This document shows positions 31,958 to 41,284 of a stretch of DNA of 64,000 nt, in pieces (position 1 is the stretch's first letter; each line of letters opens with the position of its first letter). Under the pieces are notes generated by a model. It worked only from the letters and a program-made list of their open reading frames with translations. It was not told the origin of the DNA and made no database searches. The DNA lies in contig CAVRJN010000007.1 in NCBI GenBank assembly GCA_963721585.1, positions 620,001 through 684,000 on the forward strand. The letters are read 5' to 3'. Made by a program: the position numbers and the translations under genes. Source of the DNA: Bog-473 sp963721585. GTDB lineage: Bacteria; Actinomycetota; Acidimicrobiia; Acidimicrobiales; RAAP-2.

Positions 31958-34303
31958 ATGCCCATTGAGCGGGACCTCCGTGGGAAACGCTTCTTCATCA
32001 CCGGGGCCACCGGGTTCCTGGGTACCGCCCTGGTGGAGCGCATCGTCCGTTGTGTCCCCGAAGCCGATGTGACCATGCTCGTGCGGCCCGGACGCCGATC
32101 CGACGCGGCTGCACGGCTTGCCCGCGAGGTGATCAAGAACGACTGCTTCGACCGCCTCCGTTCGGAACTTGGGGACAGCTTCGACGCAGAGGTGGCGCGC
32201 CGGGTCCGCGCCGTGCCCGGCGATGTCAGCCGCGACGGGCTCGGGCTCGACGACGAAGGGCGCAGCGCCCTGGCGGCGGCGGACGTGGTCATCCACTCTG
32301 CCGCCACCGTCTCGTTCGACGCACCCCTGACCCAGGCGGTTGAGATCAACCTTCTCGGCCCGTCCCGCGTGGCGGCCGCGATCGCCGAGACCGGATCTGG
32401 CGCTCACCTCGTCGCCGTCTCGACTGCGTACGTCGCGAGCACCCATCAGGGCGAGGCCAAGGAGGAGTTGCTCAGCGAGAATCGCTTCGCCCTCGACGTC
32501 CCATGGGAGGCCGAGGTCACCTCGGCCCGGCGCCTGCGCGATGACCTGGAGGCCGAGTCCCGCAAACCCGAGAGGCTGCGGACGTTCACGAAACAGGCCC
32601 GGGCTGAGATCGGTGCCGCCGGCGATCACCTCATCGCCTCGAAGGCCGAGAGGCTGCGCGAAGAATGGGTCAGTAGCGAGTTGGTGACGGCCGGCACGGC
32701 GCGCGCGCTCTCGCTCGGGTGGCCCGATGCCTATCCCTTCACGAAGGCGCTCGGCGAACGAGCACTGGTGGAGCAATGGGAGGGCCGGGTGCCCATCACT
32801 GTCGTACGGCCCTCCATCATTGAGTCGGCTCTGTCGGAACCCCGGGCCGGATGGATCCGTGGCTTCCGCATGGCCGAGCCGATCATCGTGTCCTACGCCC
32901 GCGGCCTCTTGCGCGAGTTCCCCGGAGTTCCCGAAGGGATCGTCGACGTCATTCCCGTCGACCTCGTCGTGGCCGCCATCCTCGCCGTCGCGGCGCGAGG
33001 TCCCGAGCCGGGACGTCCGAAGGTGTACCACGTCGCATCCGGAGTGCGGAACCCGCTCCGCTACGGACACCTCGTCGAGCTGTCGGAGGACTTCTTCAGC
33101 CGCAACCCCCTCTACGACGAGCGGGGTCAGCCCATCAACGTGCCCGAGTGGTCCTTCCCCGGACGGGGACGCGTCCAGCGCCAGCTCAAGCGCGCCGACG
33201 CCGCCATGACCTTCGTGGAAAAGGTGATCACTGCGTTGCCGATCCGAGGCAAGCAGGCGCAGCTGGCCGCCCGGATGGAGGACAGGCACGCGCTGGCCAA
33301 GCGTGCGCTCGGCTATGTCGAACTCTACGGCGCCTACACCGAGACCGACGCGCGGTATCGGGTCGACAACCTGATCGAGCTCTCGGACACGGGAGACGGT
33401 GACGACCATGCCCGGTTCGAGTTCGACCCGGGCGTCATCGACTGGGACCACTACGTGCACGAGATCCACCTGCCTTCGGTACTCGAGCACACCCGCGTAC
33501 GCACGAAGCCGGGGAAGTCGGTGGTGGACAAGCGACCGGACCGGCAGCGACGCGCCATCCTGTCACCGGACCGGCATCTCGCCGTGTTCGACCTGGAGCA
33601 CACGCTGATGTCGTCCAACGTCGTCGACACGTACGCGTGGCTCGCCAGCCGCCACCTGTCGCCGGCGCGGCGGGCACGTTTCGTGGCGGACCTCCTGCGG
33701 CAGGCACCGTCCCTGCTCGCCCTCGACCGGCGCGACCGCGGCGACTTCCTGCGTTCCTTCTACCGTCGCTTCGAGGACGCGCCCCTCGAACGACTGCGCG
33801 AGGACTCATGGGAGCTGTTTCACCGCCAGCTCCTCACCCGCTCGTTTCCCGACGGCTTCGCCCGGGTCCGCGCCCACCGGGCGGCCGGGCATCGGACACT
33901 GCTCATCACGGGGGCGCTGGACTTCATCATTGAACCGATCCGCCCGCTTTTCGACGACATCATCTGCGCAGAGATGGAATCGCGCGACGGGCGACTCACC
34001 GGGCACCTGACGACGCTGCCGCCCATCGGCGAAGCCCGGGCACTGGTCCTGGACGACTACGCCGGGCTGCGCGGGCTCTCCCTCGAGGAGTCGGTGGCCT
34101 ACGCCGACTCGGCCAGTGACCTCGCCATGCTCGAGGCGGTCGGCTTCCCGGTGGCAGTGAACCCCGAGTCGCGCCTCTCGGCCATCGCCCGGCGGCGGGG
34201 CTGGCACGTGGAGCACTGGGCCAAGGCCGAGGGCGGGTCCCACCGCCTCCTCCCGCTCGGGCCGTTCGACGTGCGGCAGCCCAAGGCGGTGATGGGGCGA
34301 TGA
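31958..34303 (+). CDS. Fatty acyl-CoA reductase (male-sterility type) fused to a HAD-family hydrolase
   Basis: 781 aa. Residues 1-380 are an extended SDR of the fatty acyl-CoA reductase/NAD-binding-4 type: GATGFLG at 16-22, S155 in VSTAYV, catalytic Y259 and K263 (YPFTK). Residues 360-530 are the sterile-like C domain. Residues 540-760 are a HAD-IB-like domain; its motif I is D545-L-E-H-T (DxDxT expected), motif II LLITGALDF, motif III/IV AYADSASDLAMLE. The first part should reduce acyl-CoA or acyl-ACP to an aldehyde or alcohol; the second may remove a phosphate. It opens a four-gene operon, overlapping the next gene by ATGA. Confidence 0.85.
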   Translation: MPIERDLRGKRFFITGATGFLGTALVERIVRCVPEADVTMLVRPGRRSDAAARLAREVIKNDCFDRLRSELGDSFDAEVARRVRAVPGDVSRDGLGLDDEGRSALAAADVVIHSAATVSFDAPLTQAVEINLLGPSRVAAAIAETGSGAHLVAVSTAYVASTHQGEAKEELLSENRFALDVPWEAEVTSARRLRDDLEAESRKPERLRTFTKQARAEIGAAGDHLIASKAERLREEWVSSELVTAGTARALSLGWPDAYPFTKALGERALVEQWEGRVPITVVRPSIIESALSEPRAGWIRGFRMAEPIIVSYARGLLREFPGVPEGIVDVIPVDLVVAAILAVAARGPEPGRPKVYHVASGVRNPLRYGHLVELSEDFFSRNPLYDERGQPINVPEWSFPGRGRVQRQLKRADAAMTFVEKVITALPIRGKQAQLAARMEDRHALAKRALGYVELYGAYTETDARYRVDNLIELSDTGDGDDHARFEFDPGVIDWDHYVHEIHLPSVLEHTRVRTKPGKSVVDKRPDRQRRAILSPDRHLAVFDLEHTLMSSNVVDTYAWLASRHLSPARRARFVADLLRQAPSLLALDRRDRGDFLRSFYRRFEDAPLERLREDSWELFHRQLLTRSFPDGFARVRAHRAAGHRTLLITGALDFIIEPIRPLFDDIICAEMESRDGRLTGHLTTLPPIGEARALVLDDYAGLRGLSLEESVAYADSASDLAMLEAVGFPVAVNPESRLSAIARRRGWHVEHWAKAEGGSHRLLPLGPFDVRQPKAVMGR

Positions 34304-35556
34304 GCACGCTTCTCTTCGAACGCTCGCTGCCGCGCTTCGCTGCGGCACGTGTCGTGTCGTCCTTCGGATCGGGACGGGGCGCCGGCGTCGGCCCGTTGCG
34401 CCTGATCGAGCGTGACGCGCCTGGGGTGCCGGCGGCGGACTGGGTGCACGTCGACCCCATCCTTTCGGGGATCTGCGGGTCCGACCTGGCGACGCTGGAC
34501 GGACGCAGCTCGCGCTACTTCGAGGACATCGTGTCGTTTCCTTTCGTGCCGGGACATGAGGTGGTGGGCACGCTCAGCGAGGACGCGCTCGGGGCCGAGG
34601 GCGGGGTCTTGCCCGCCGGCAGCCGGGTGGTGCTGCAGCCGGTGCTCGGCTGCGCCGCCCGGGGGATCGAGCCCATGTGCCCCGCCTGCCAGGCCGGGGA
34701 CGTGGGCAACTGCGGCTACATCGCGTTCGGCCACATCCGACCCGGCTTGCAGACAGGCTTCTGCGCCGACACCGGGGGGGGCTGGTCGACATCGGGCCTC
34801 GTGGCGCACTCCAGCCAGCTCTACGCCGTGCCCGACGCCTTGAGCGACGCAGATGCCGTGACGGTCGAGCCCGTGGCCTGCGCGGTGCACGCGGTGCTCG
34901 GTGCACCGACCACCGACGGTGACGTCGTGGCCGTCATCGGGGCGGGCACGGTCGGCCTGCTGGTGACGGCAGCACTCCATCACCTCGCGGGCGCGGGTCG
35001 CAGCGCGACGCCGGCGGCGGTGCTCGTCGGGGCACGCTACCCACATCAGCAGCGCCTGGCCCGCGAGCTGGGCGCCACGGAGGCACTGCCCTCCGACCAG
35101 CTGGGCCGCGCCGTGCGCCGGCATTCGCGCTCGCTCTCCTTCGGTGGCGCGTCGGGAGTGACAGCGACGCTCTCCGGCGGCGCCGACGTCGTGTTCGACT
35201 GCGTGGGCAGTCCTGAGTCGATCGCAGAGGCGCTGGCCATGGTTCGGCCACGGGGCACCGTGGCCCTCGTGGGGATGCCGGGCAAGGTGAGCGTGGACCT
35301 GGCTCCTTTGTGGCACCGCGAGGTCCGCCTGGCTGGGGCCTACGCCTACGGTACCGAGCGAACCCCCGGAGAAGAAGACGGCGTCTCGACGTTCTCGCTG
35401 GCCTTCGATGTGGCGGCCACGCAGCACACGGGGCGGCTGGTGTCGGCCACGTACCCGCTGGCCCGCTTCGAAGACGCCGTCGCCCATGCTGGCGCGGCCG
35501 GGCGCCGCGGTGCCGTCAAGATCGCATTCGACGTACGGAAAGGACCGATCCGATGA
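34300..35556 (+). CDS. Zinc-dependent alcohol dehydrogenase (MDR family)
   Basis: 418 aa. The catalytic zinc site has C59 (GICGSDL) and H86-E87 (PGHEVVG). A cysteine set C118, C127, C130, C138 replaces the structural zinc tetrad, with the first Cys eight residues before the second, longer than usual. The Rossmann motif is VAVIGAGTVGLL. Over half of the length matches threonine/sorbitol-dehydrogenase-like MDRs. The substrate is unknown. Within the operon it could oxidise or reduce the fatty aldehyde/alcohol or a polyol head group. Overlaps both neighbours by 4 nt. Confidence 0.88.
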   Translation: MSTLLFERSLPRFAAARVVSSFGSGRGAGVGPLRLIERDAPGVPAADWVHVDPILSGICGSDLATLDGRSSRYFEDIVSFPFVPGHEVVGTLSEDALGAEGGVLPAGSRVVLQPVLGCAARGIEPMCPACQAGDVGNCGYIAFGHIRPGLQTGFCADTGGGWSTSGLVAHSSQLYAVPDALSDADAVTVEPVACAVHAVLGAPTTDGDVVAVIGAGTVGLLVTAALHHLAGAGRSATPAAVLVGARYPHQQRLARELGATEALPSDQLGRAVRRHSRSLSFGGASGVTATLSGGADVVFDCVGSPESIAEALAMVRPRGTVALVGMPGKVSVDLAPLWHREVRLAGAYAYGTERTPGEEDGVSTFSLAFDVAATQHTGRLVSATYPLARFEDAVAHAGAAGRRGAVKIAFDVRKGPIR

Positions 35557-37142
35557 GTCGCCGCCCAGGCTTCGTCCTCGAGGTGGACAAGTCGACGCCA
35601 CCGACCCTGTTCTGGAGCGGCGAGGCTTTCAGCCTCGAGACGCTGCCGGAAGGCAGTCGTGTCGTGTACGCACCCGAGCCCATGAAGGCGATCGAAGATC
35701 CTTATCGGGCCATCCGCCACGCGTTGCTCCATCCACACGGCGACCGGGACCCCTTGCCGGCCCTCCTCCGCCCGGGCATGAAGCTCACCATCTGCTTCGA
35801 CGACGTCTCGCTGCCGCTGCCCCCGATGCGGGCGCCCGACATTCGCCAGATGGTGATCGAGACCGTGCTGGACATGGCGGCGGAGGCAGGTGTGGACGAC
35901 GTACAGTTGGTGGCGGCGCTGGCCCTGCATCGTCGCATGACGGAAGAGGAGCTGCGCCACGCCCTGGGCGACCGGGTCTACGACGCCTTCGCACCTCACG
36001 GCTTACTGACCCAGCACGATGCCGAGGACCCCGACAACCTCCTGTTCATCGGCGAGACCGACCAGGGCGAGGAAGTCGAGATCAACAAGCGGGCCGCCAC
36101 CTCGGACCTGCTGGTCTACGTGAACATCAACCTGGTCTCCATGGACGGCGGGCACAAGAGCGTGGCGACGGGCCTGGCCAGTTACCGCAGCCTTCGTCAC
36201 CACCACAACCCGCAGACCATGCGCCATTCGAAGTCGTTCATGGATCAGCCGGCCTCCGAGCTGCATTCCGCCAACTGGCGCATGGGTCGCCTCATCGCCG
36301 AGTCCGGGGTGAAGATCTTCCAGATTGAGACGACGCTCAACAACGACACGTTCCCGTCGAACTTCGGGTTCCTGCAAAAGCGGGAGTGGGAGTGGTCGCT
36401 GCGTGATCGGGCCTCGTACGCAGCCACGTCCAAGGCGCTGTCCAAGGCGCCGCCACGCATGGCACGTCAGATCTTCCACTCCATCCGCTCCCCCCACGCG
36501 CTGACCTCGGTGCAGGCGGGCGAGGTCGAGGCCGTCCACGAACTCACGACGGCCAACGTGTGGGCCCAGCAGGGCGTCGATGTCGACGGCCAGACCGACA
36601 TCCTGACCATGGGACTGCCCTACATCTGCCCCTACAACGTCAACTCCATCATGAACCCGATCCTGGTGGCCTGCCTCGGTCTCGGCTACTTCTTCAACAT
36701 GTACCGGGGGAAGCCGCTCGTGCGCGAGGGCGGCGTCGTCATCATGAAGCACCCCACCCGGCCCGAGTTCCACCCCGGTCACCACCCGAGCTACATCGAC
36801 TTCTACGAGCAGGTCTTGACCCAGACCGTCGACCCGGTGCAGATGCACAAGGAGTTCGAGGAGTCTTTCGCCACCGACCCCTGGTACGTGCATCTCTACC
36901 GGACCGGTCACGCCTACCACGGCGTCCACCCCTTCTACATGTGGTACTGGTGCGCGCACGCCATGGCACACCTGGGACGGGTCATCGTCGTGGGGGGAGA
37001 CCCCAAGGCGGTACGCCGGCTCGGCTTCTCGCCGGCGAGCTCGCTGAACGACGCCCTCGAGATCGCATCCGACGTCGTCGGACCCTCGCCGACCCTGACG
37101 CACGTGCACAACCCGCCGATCTTCATGTCGGACGTGCACTGA
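35553..37142 (+). CDS. LarA-like protein (lactate racemase N-terminal domain, DUF2088)
   Basis: 529 aa from the ATG overlapping the previous stop. The N-terminal part has the LarA/DUF2088 pattern: LRPGMKLTICFDDVSLPLPPM, MVIETVLDMAAEAGVDDVQLVAALALHRRMTEEEL. NINLVSMDGGHKSVATGLASY follows at the position where LarA carries its cofactor-linked Lys. LarA itself is a 420-aa racemase using the nickel-pincer nucleotide made by LarB, LarC and LarE, none of which is in the window. The C-terminal 200 residues (YVHLYRTGHAYHGVHPFYMWYWC) are His/aromatic rich and not typical of LarA. Presumably a racemase or epimerase on a 2-hydroxy acid or polyol intermediate. Confidence 0.75.
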   Translation: MSRRPGFVLEVDKSTPPTLFWSGEAFSLETLPEGSRVVYAPEPMKAIEDPYRAIRHALLHPHGDRDPLPALLRPGMKLTICFDDVSLPLPPMRAPDIRQMVIETVLDMAAEAGVDDVQLVAALALHRRMTEEELRHALGDRVYDAFAPHGLLTQHDAEDPDNLLFIGETDQGEEVEINKRAATSDLLVYVNINLVSMDGGHKSVATGLASYRSLRHHHNPQTMRHSKSFMDQPASELHSANWRMGRLIAESGVKIFQIETTLNNDTFPSNFGFLQKREWEWSLRDRASYAATSKALSKAPPRMARQIFHSIRSPHALTSVQAGEVEAVHELTTANVWAQQGVDVDGQTDILTMGLPYICPYNVNSIMNPILVACLGLGYFFNMYRGKPLVREGGVVIMKHPTRPEFHPGHHPSYIDFYEQVLTQTVDPVQMHKEFEESFATDPWYVHLYRTGHAYHGVHPFYMWYWCAHAMAHLGRVIVVGGDPKAVRRLGFSPASSLNDALEIASDVVGPSPTLTHVHNPPIFMSDVH

Positions 37143-38125
37143 TGACCGGGTCGGGTCTGCGTGGACGTGTGCGCTCGGCGCGCTTCCCTCTCGCTGCTCC
37201 CTCATGGCCGACGACCGTCGAGCGCCCCGACCCCGAACGCAAGGTCGGGCTCGACTACGACCACGACTGGTCGCGCCGCTACCCGGTGCGTCTGGCCCGG
37301 GCCATGGTGATGGACAACCTGGCCCGCCCGGCGGCGCGCATGCTGGCGCCGGCCACTGTCAGGGGACTCGAGCACCTCCAACATCTCGAGAAGCCGGTGA
37401 TCTTCGCGGCGAACCACCTCAGCCACATGGATACGCCCTTGCTCCTGACGACACTGCCGGTGGAATTCCGCCACCGCACCGTTGTCGCGGCGGCATCGGA
37501 CTACTTCTTCGACCGCACATGGAAGGCGGTGCTCTCTTCGTTCGCCATGGCCACCATTCCCATTGAGCGGAGCAGGGTCAACCGCAAGTCAGGGGACACC
37601 GCGGCCGAGCTGATCGAGGACGGCTGGAACCTGGTGATCTTCCCCGAAGGCGGGCGCTCGCCCGACGGCTGGACCCAGCCGTTCACGGCCGGTGCCGCCT
37701 ACCTGGCCCGACGGACGGGTCGCCCGGTGGTTCCGGTCTACCTGCACGGCACCCGGCACGTCCTGCCCAAGAGCGCCGCCGAGACCGATGCGAGAGCACC
37801 CGGGGGCTCGGGCACCGAGTCGCGGCGCAGCAGCCCCCTGCGCCGCGCCCCGATCGCCGTGCTCTTCGGCGCACCGCTCTCCGCGGACGAAGGCGAGAAC
37901 ACGCATCGGTTCTCCGACCGGGTCGAGGCCGCGGTCGCCACCTTGTCACGGGAGGTCCACGCCGACTGGTGGCAGGCGCGACGCGCGGTCAGCGCAGTGG
38001 CGCCGGCCGAGGGAGCCGAGACGGCGCACCGAGGTCCGGTGGCCTCACCCTGGCGTCGCGCCTGGGCGCTCGACGAACCCCCGTCGCGCGAGCGCGGGTC
38101 CGAATGGCCCGAACTCGGCTCCTGA
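37142..38125 (+). CDS. 1-acyl-sn-glycerol-3-phosphate acyltransferase (PlsC) family protein
   Basis: 327 aa; the ATG shares one base with the preceding stop (TGATG). Acyltransferase block I NHLSHMD at 91-97 and block III FPEGGRS at 167-173 are intact, with IPIERS and VPVYLHG around the acceptor site. There is no long hydrophobic anchor. A 60-residue loop rich in Ser/Gly/Arg near 220-240 and an extended C-terminus are additions. It would esterify a hydroxyl of a glycerol-like or alcohol acceptor. Last gene of the operon. Confidence 0.9.
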   Translation: MTGSGLRGRVRSARFPLAAPSWPTTVERPDPERKVGLDYDHDWSRRYPVRLARAMVMDNLARPAARMLAPATVRGLEHLQHLEKPVIFAANHLSHMDTPLLLTTLPVEFRHRTVVAAASDYFFDRTWKAVLSSFAMATIPIERSRVNRKSGDTAAELIEDGWNLVIFPEGGRSPDGWTQPFTAGAAYLARRTGRPVVPVYLHGTRHVLPKSAAETDARAPGGSGTESRRSSPLRRAPIAVLFGAPLSADEGENTHRFSDRVEAAVATLSREVHADWWQARRAVSAVAPAEGAETAHRGPVASPWRRAWALDEPPSRERGSEWPELGS

Positions 38126-38133
38126 GCTCCGGC

Positions 38134-38149
38134 CGGGCCGAGAGGCCCG
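38134..38149. terminator. Short GC hairpin between convergent genes
   Basis: CGGGCC-GAGA-GGCCCG, a 6-bp stem with a GNRA tetraloop, between the stops of the PlsC gene and the DUF1330-like gene. No U-tract. Placement suggests termination. Confidence 0.35.
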
Positions 38150-38176
38150 TGGGTGCCGATCCGGGTGCCGGAACGA

Positions 38177-38644
38177 TCAGAGCAGCGGACGGGAGACGAG
38201 AATGGCTGTCTCGGCCAGACCCGCATCGCGGTGGACGAGGCCGGCCTGGTAGTCCGGGTCCCGGATCATGTCGACGAAGGCGTCGACCCCGGGGTACTGC
38301 ATAATGGCGATCTGGTCCCAGGGCTCGGTCCGGCCGATGAGGACCTGGAGCACGTCGTTGTAGAGGATGAGGGTGCCGCCCCGCCGCACCACGTGCTCTA
38401 GCGCCACCGCCCCGTAGCGGCCGTAGGCATCTGCGCCGCTCAGACCGGCGCGGGCCAGCTCGTGTCCCTCCGGGTAACGAGCGTGGGAGTGGTACGACAA
38501 GAGATTCACGAACTGCAGCGGCCCGTCCTCCCCCGATCCGAGCAGGGCACGGAGCTGCCCCTCGTCGGGATTGATGCCCCCGAAGCCGTGCGATCCCAGC
38601 TCCCTGAGCAGCACAGCCACGTCCTCGTCACTCCACCGCACCAC
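38177..38644 (-). CDS. DUF1330-like (dimeric alpha-beta barrel) protein
   Basis: 155 aa. The GTG at 38644 is chosen for the ribosome-binding site GGAAGGAG, 5 nt upstream. The core reads LQFVNLLSYHSHARYP, then YGRYGAVALEHVVRRGGTLILYN, then DQIAIMQYPGVDAFVDMIRDPDYQAGLVHRDAGL and a final TAILVSRPL, which follows the DUF1330/EthD-like ferredoxin fold. Such proteins are often accessory to oxidations, but no function is proved. It faces the lipid operon convergently. Confidence 0.75.
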   Translation of the reverse strand: MVRWSDEDVAVLLRELGSHGFGGINPDEGQLRALLGSGEDGPLQFVNLLSYHSHARYPEGHELARAGLSGADAYGRYGAVALEHVVRRGGTLILYNDVLQVLIGRTEPWDQIAIMQYPGVDAFVDMIRDPDYQAGLVHRDAGLAETAILVSRPLL

Positions 38645-38756
38645 AAAGGCTCCTTCCGGACGACGTCCCGCGGATGGTAGCAACGGTGGCAGGCTGTGCG
38701 GCGAGCCGGCGCCCGTACTGAGCTGCGCCGCCTTCTCGAGTCAGGAGACCAATCCC

Positions 38757-39590
38757 GTGCAGACCATCATCCTCGGCAGCGGCGGACCGTTGCCGCACCC
38801 CTTGCGCGCCGGGCCGTCGACCCTGGTGCGCACCAGTGCCGGTGATCTGCTCTTCGATTGCGGACGCGGTGTGCTCATGCGGACCGCGGCGGCCGGAGCG
38901 GCAGCCGGAGCGTTGCGGGGACTCTTTCTGACCCACCTGCACAGCGATCACACCACCGATCTCAACGACATCTTCACCTCGAAATGGATCACGTCGTTCC
39001 AACCCCAGACGCTCCCCGTCTACGGCCCAGTCGGCACGGCGTCGCTCCTGCAGGCGACGGAGGCCATGCTCGAGCTCGACATCGGCTACCGCATGGCCCA
39101 CCACGATGATCTGCAGTGGCGGCCGGCCGCCGAGGTGGTCGAGTGCGAGCGCGGTACCGTGCTGGAGCACGAATCGGTCCGAGTCAGCGCCGCACCCACT
39201 GATCACGCCCCGGTGCGCCCCACCGTCGGCTTCCGGGTCGACGAGGAGGGGCGGTCCGTGGTCATCGCGGGTGACACGGTCCCGTGCGAAGGGTTGGATG
39301 CACTCTGCGCAGGTGCGGACATGCTGGTGCACACGGTCACGCGACCTGATCTGATCAGGGCGATCGGCCTCCCCCGGTTCGTCGACGTCCTCGACTACCA
39401 CTCTTCGGTCGAGGATGCGGCGAAGACTGCGGCACGCAACGGCGTCAGCACCCTCGTCCTCACCCACCTGGTCCCCGCTCCCGAGCCGGGCACCGAGGAC
39501 GAATGGGCTGCCATGGCCGCCGGGCACTTCGACGGCACCGTCGTCGTGGCCCACGACCTTCTCTCGTTGGACGTCGGTCCGACCGTCTGA
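38757..39590 (+). CDS. MBL-fold metallo-hydrolase (ribonuclease Z-like)
   Basis: 277 aa from a GTG at 38757 with CAGGAGA upstream. Strand-turn VQTIILGSGGPLP and metal motif THLHSDH (HxHxDH), then later metal ligands in TDHAP, AGDT and THL. The exosite insertion of RNase Z is short, so it may be an arylsulfatase- or lactonase-like hydrolase instead of a tRNA 3' processor. The next gene starts 6 nt downstream, so they probably form an operon. Confidence 0.87.
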   Translation: MQTIILGSGGPLPHPLRAGPSTLVRTSAGDLLFDCGRGVLMRTAAAGAAAGALRGLFLTHLHSDHTTDLNDIFTSKWITSFQPQTLPVYGPVGTASLLQATEAMLELDIGYRMAHHDDLQWRPAAEVVECERGTVLEHESVRVSAAPTDHAPVRPTVGFRVDEEGRSVVIAGDTVPCEGLDALCAGADMLVHTVTRPDLIRAIGLPRFVDVLDYHSSVEDAAKTAARNGVSTLVLTHLVPAPEPGTEDEWAAMAAGHFDGTVVVAHDLLSLDVGPTV

Positions 39591-39595
39591 CGCCG

Positions 39596-40425
39596 ATGTC
39601 CGACGTGTTCCGCGAGGCGTCGGCCTACTACATGGTGGGCAGGCCCCCTACTCCCGAGAACTCCTGCCCGTTCTCCGAGGCGAGCTCGGACTCAATGGCC
39701 GCGGACGCCTGCTCGACGTCGGCTGCGGCCCCGCTGCGTTGACCCTCGAGCTGGCGCCGGCATTCGCCGAGAGCGTGGGGGTCGATCCCGACCCCGGCAT
39801 GCTGTCCGAGTGTCGGCGGCGGGCCGAGAAGGCGGGGCTGTCGGGCCTGCGCTGGGTGCGGGGAACCGCCGAAGGTCTCGGGCGGCTCGACCTCGGCCCG
39901 TTCGGGCTGGTGACCTTCGGCCAGTCCTACCACTGGACGGCCGGCGTGCCGGTCCTCAACACCGTGCACGGGATGCTCGAGCCGGGCGGCACCGTTGCCA
40001 TCGTCGGCCATCGGGTCGAGGGGCGCCCCGTGCCGGCCGGACCGGGATTGCCGCGGATCCCCGAGGAGGAGGTGAATCAGCTCGTGCAGGAGTTTGCCGA
40101 CAACCGCGCCGCGCGAGCTCAGAAGGGCAAGCGTGCGACACCCCACCTCCACGCAGCCGACATCACGGCGTCACACTTCGGTTCCTGCCGCACGATCTAC
40201 GCACCCGGCCGTCCCGACGTCGTGCGGAATGTGGACTCCGTGGTGGCGGGCTACTACTCGACGTCGTACGCCGCGCCGCGCCACTTCGGGACGCGCCGGG
40301 CCTCCTTCGAGAATGCAGTCCGGGCGCTGCTGTTCGAACGATCGCCGACCGGACTCTTCTGGGACTGGCCGGGCGACACCGAGATCGTGCTTGCGACCAC
40401 GTCACGGACGCCGCTCCGCGGTTGA
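39596..40425 (+). CDS. Class I SAM-dependent methyltransferase, one frameshift in a C-run
   Basis: The start MSDVFREASAYYMVGRPP is in one frame; from about 39650 the continuation YSRELLPVLRGELGL and all later sequence are in the next. The sequence GGCAGGCCCCCTAC has five C where six would restore the family pattern GRPPYS, so one C is missing in the homopolymer. The SAM-binding motif is LLDVGCGPAALTLEL, followed by GVDPDPGML and VTFGQSYHWT, as in the Cyclopropane/UbiE-like group. The fused protein would be about 276 aa. It follows the MBL gene by 6 nt. Confidence 0.82.
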
Positions 40426-40537
40426 CGCGCTCGAAGGACGACGGATCGGACCTGGTCGCGGGGGCAGTCGTCAAGGCGATCTTCCTGGTCGTCGGAGCGA
40501 TGGCCATCCCGGCGAGCGTCCAACCTCCCGACCGTAC

Positions 40538-41284
40538 CTACGTGCGCCTGCGGCGGCGGCGCTTGCCTCCGACGGTGGCCAGCCGCTCTTCGCGCAGGCA
40601 CTCCGACGCCTCGTCGTCCAAGGCATCGAGGGTCACGTCGCCGAGCGCCCACGAGAGGAGCTGGTCGGCCAGCGCCGGGTTGCGCGCCAGCACGGGACCG
40701 TGGAGGTACGTCCCGACGACGTGACCCTGCACGGCGCCCTCGCTCCCGTCACCGGCGCCGTTGCCCACGCCGACGACCACGCGCCCCAGTGCCGCGGTTC
40801 CCTCCAACAGTGCCGTCACCCCTCCGTGGTTCTCGAAGCCGGTGAGCGGCGGGAGCGGTCCGAACGAGGCGGGGTCCACCTCGACGAGCACCTCGCCCAC
40901 TGCGCGCGGCCCGGTCGGCTTCACCGTCTCGACGCCGAGGAGCCCAACGCCGACGTGCGGATCGCCGGCGGCGCCGGGAAAGGTCCGCCCGACGATCTGG
41001 AATCCCGCGCACACCGCGAGGACCACAGCCCCCTCCGCAGCGCGCCGCGCCAGCGTCCCGTCGTCGATGAGCGTCCGCGCGGCGCGGACCTGGGGGCCGT
41101 CCTCTCCCCCACCCAGGCAGTAGATGTCGGCCGCCGGGAGGGGGCGGTCGGAGACAGCCTGCAACAAGGCGACATCGTGGCCACGCCATTCGGCCCGCCG
41201 GGCCAGCACCAGGCCGTTGCCGCCGTCGCCGTAGGTCCCCAGGAGGTCCGGGTACACGACCGCGACGCGCAGCGTCCTCGTCAC
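40538..41284 (-). CDS. gatD: Lipid II isoglutaminyl synthase, glutamine amidotransferase subunit GatD
   Basis: 248 aa, a triad-type (cobyric-acid-synthase-like) class I glutaminase. Nucleophile C92 in AVCAGFQIVG, catalytic His in GTYLHGPVL, and LGGGEDGPQ at 57-65. It supplies ammonia to MurT for amidating the alpha-carboxyl of D-Glu in lipid II. It overlaps murT by ATGA. The C-terminal GGKRRRRRR is a basic tail not typical of the family. Confidence 0.92.
   Translation of the reverse strand: MTRTLRVAVVYPDLLGTYGDGGNGLVLARRAEWRGHDVALLQAVSDRPLPAADIYCLGGGEDGPQVRAARTLIDDGTLARRAAEGAVVLAVCAGFQIVGRTFPGAAGDPHVGVGLLGVETVKPTGPRAVGEVLVEVDPASFGPLPPLTGFENHGGVTALLEGTAALGRVVVGVGNGAGDGSEGAVQGHVVGTYLHGPVLARNPALADQLLSWALGDVTLDALDDEASECLREERLATVGGKRRRRRRT

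Noticed and set aside
31418..33490. 690-aa open frame on the minus strand
   Set aside because: It runs antisense to the acyl-CoA reductase gene and TetR and has no domain content; the plus strand carries clear catalytic motifs.
34099..35601. 500-aa open frame on the minus strand
   Set aside because: Antisense shadow of the zinc alcohol dehydrogenase; low-complexity composition.
38134..38149. Strong intrinsic terminator
   Set aside because: The stem is only 6 bp and has no U-tract, so it is listed at low confidence and not as a firm terminator.
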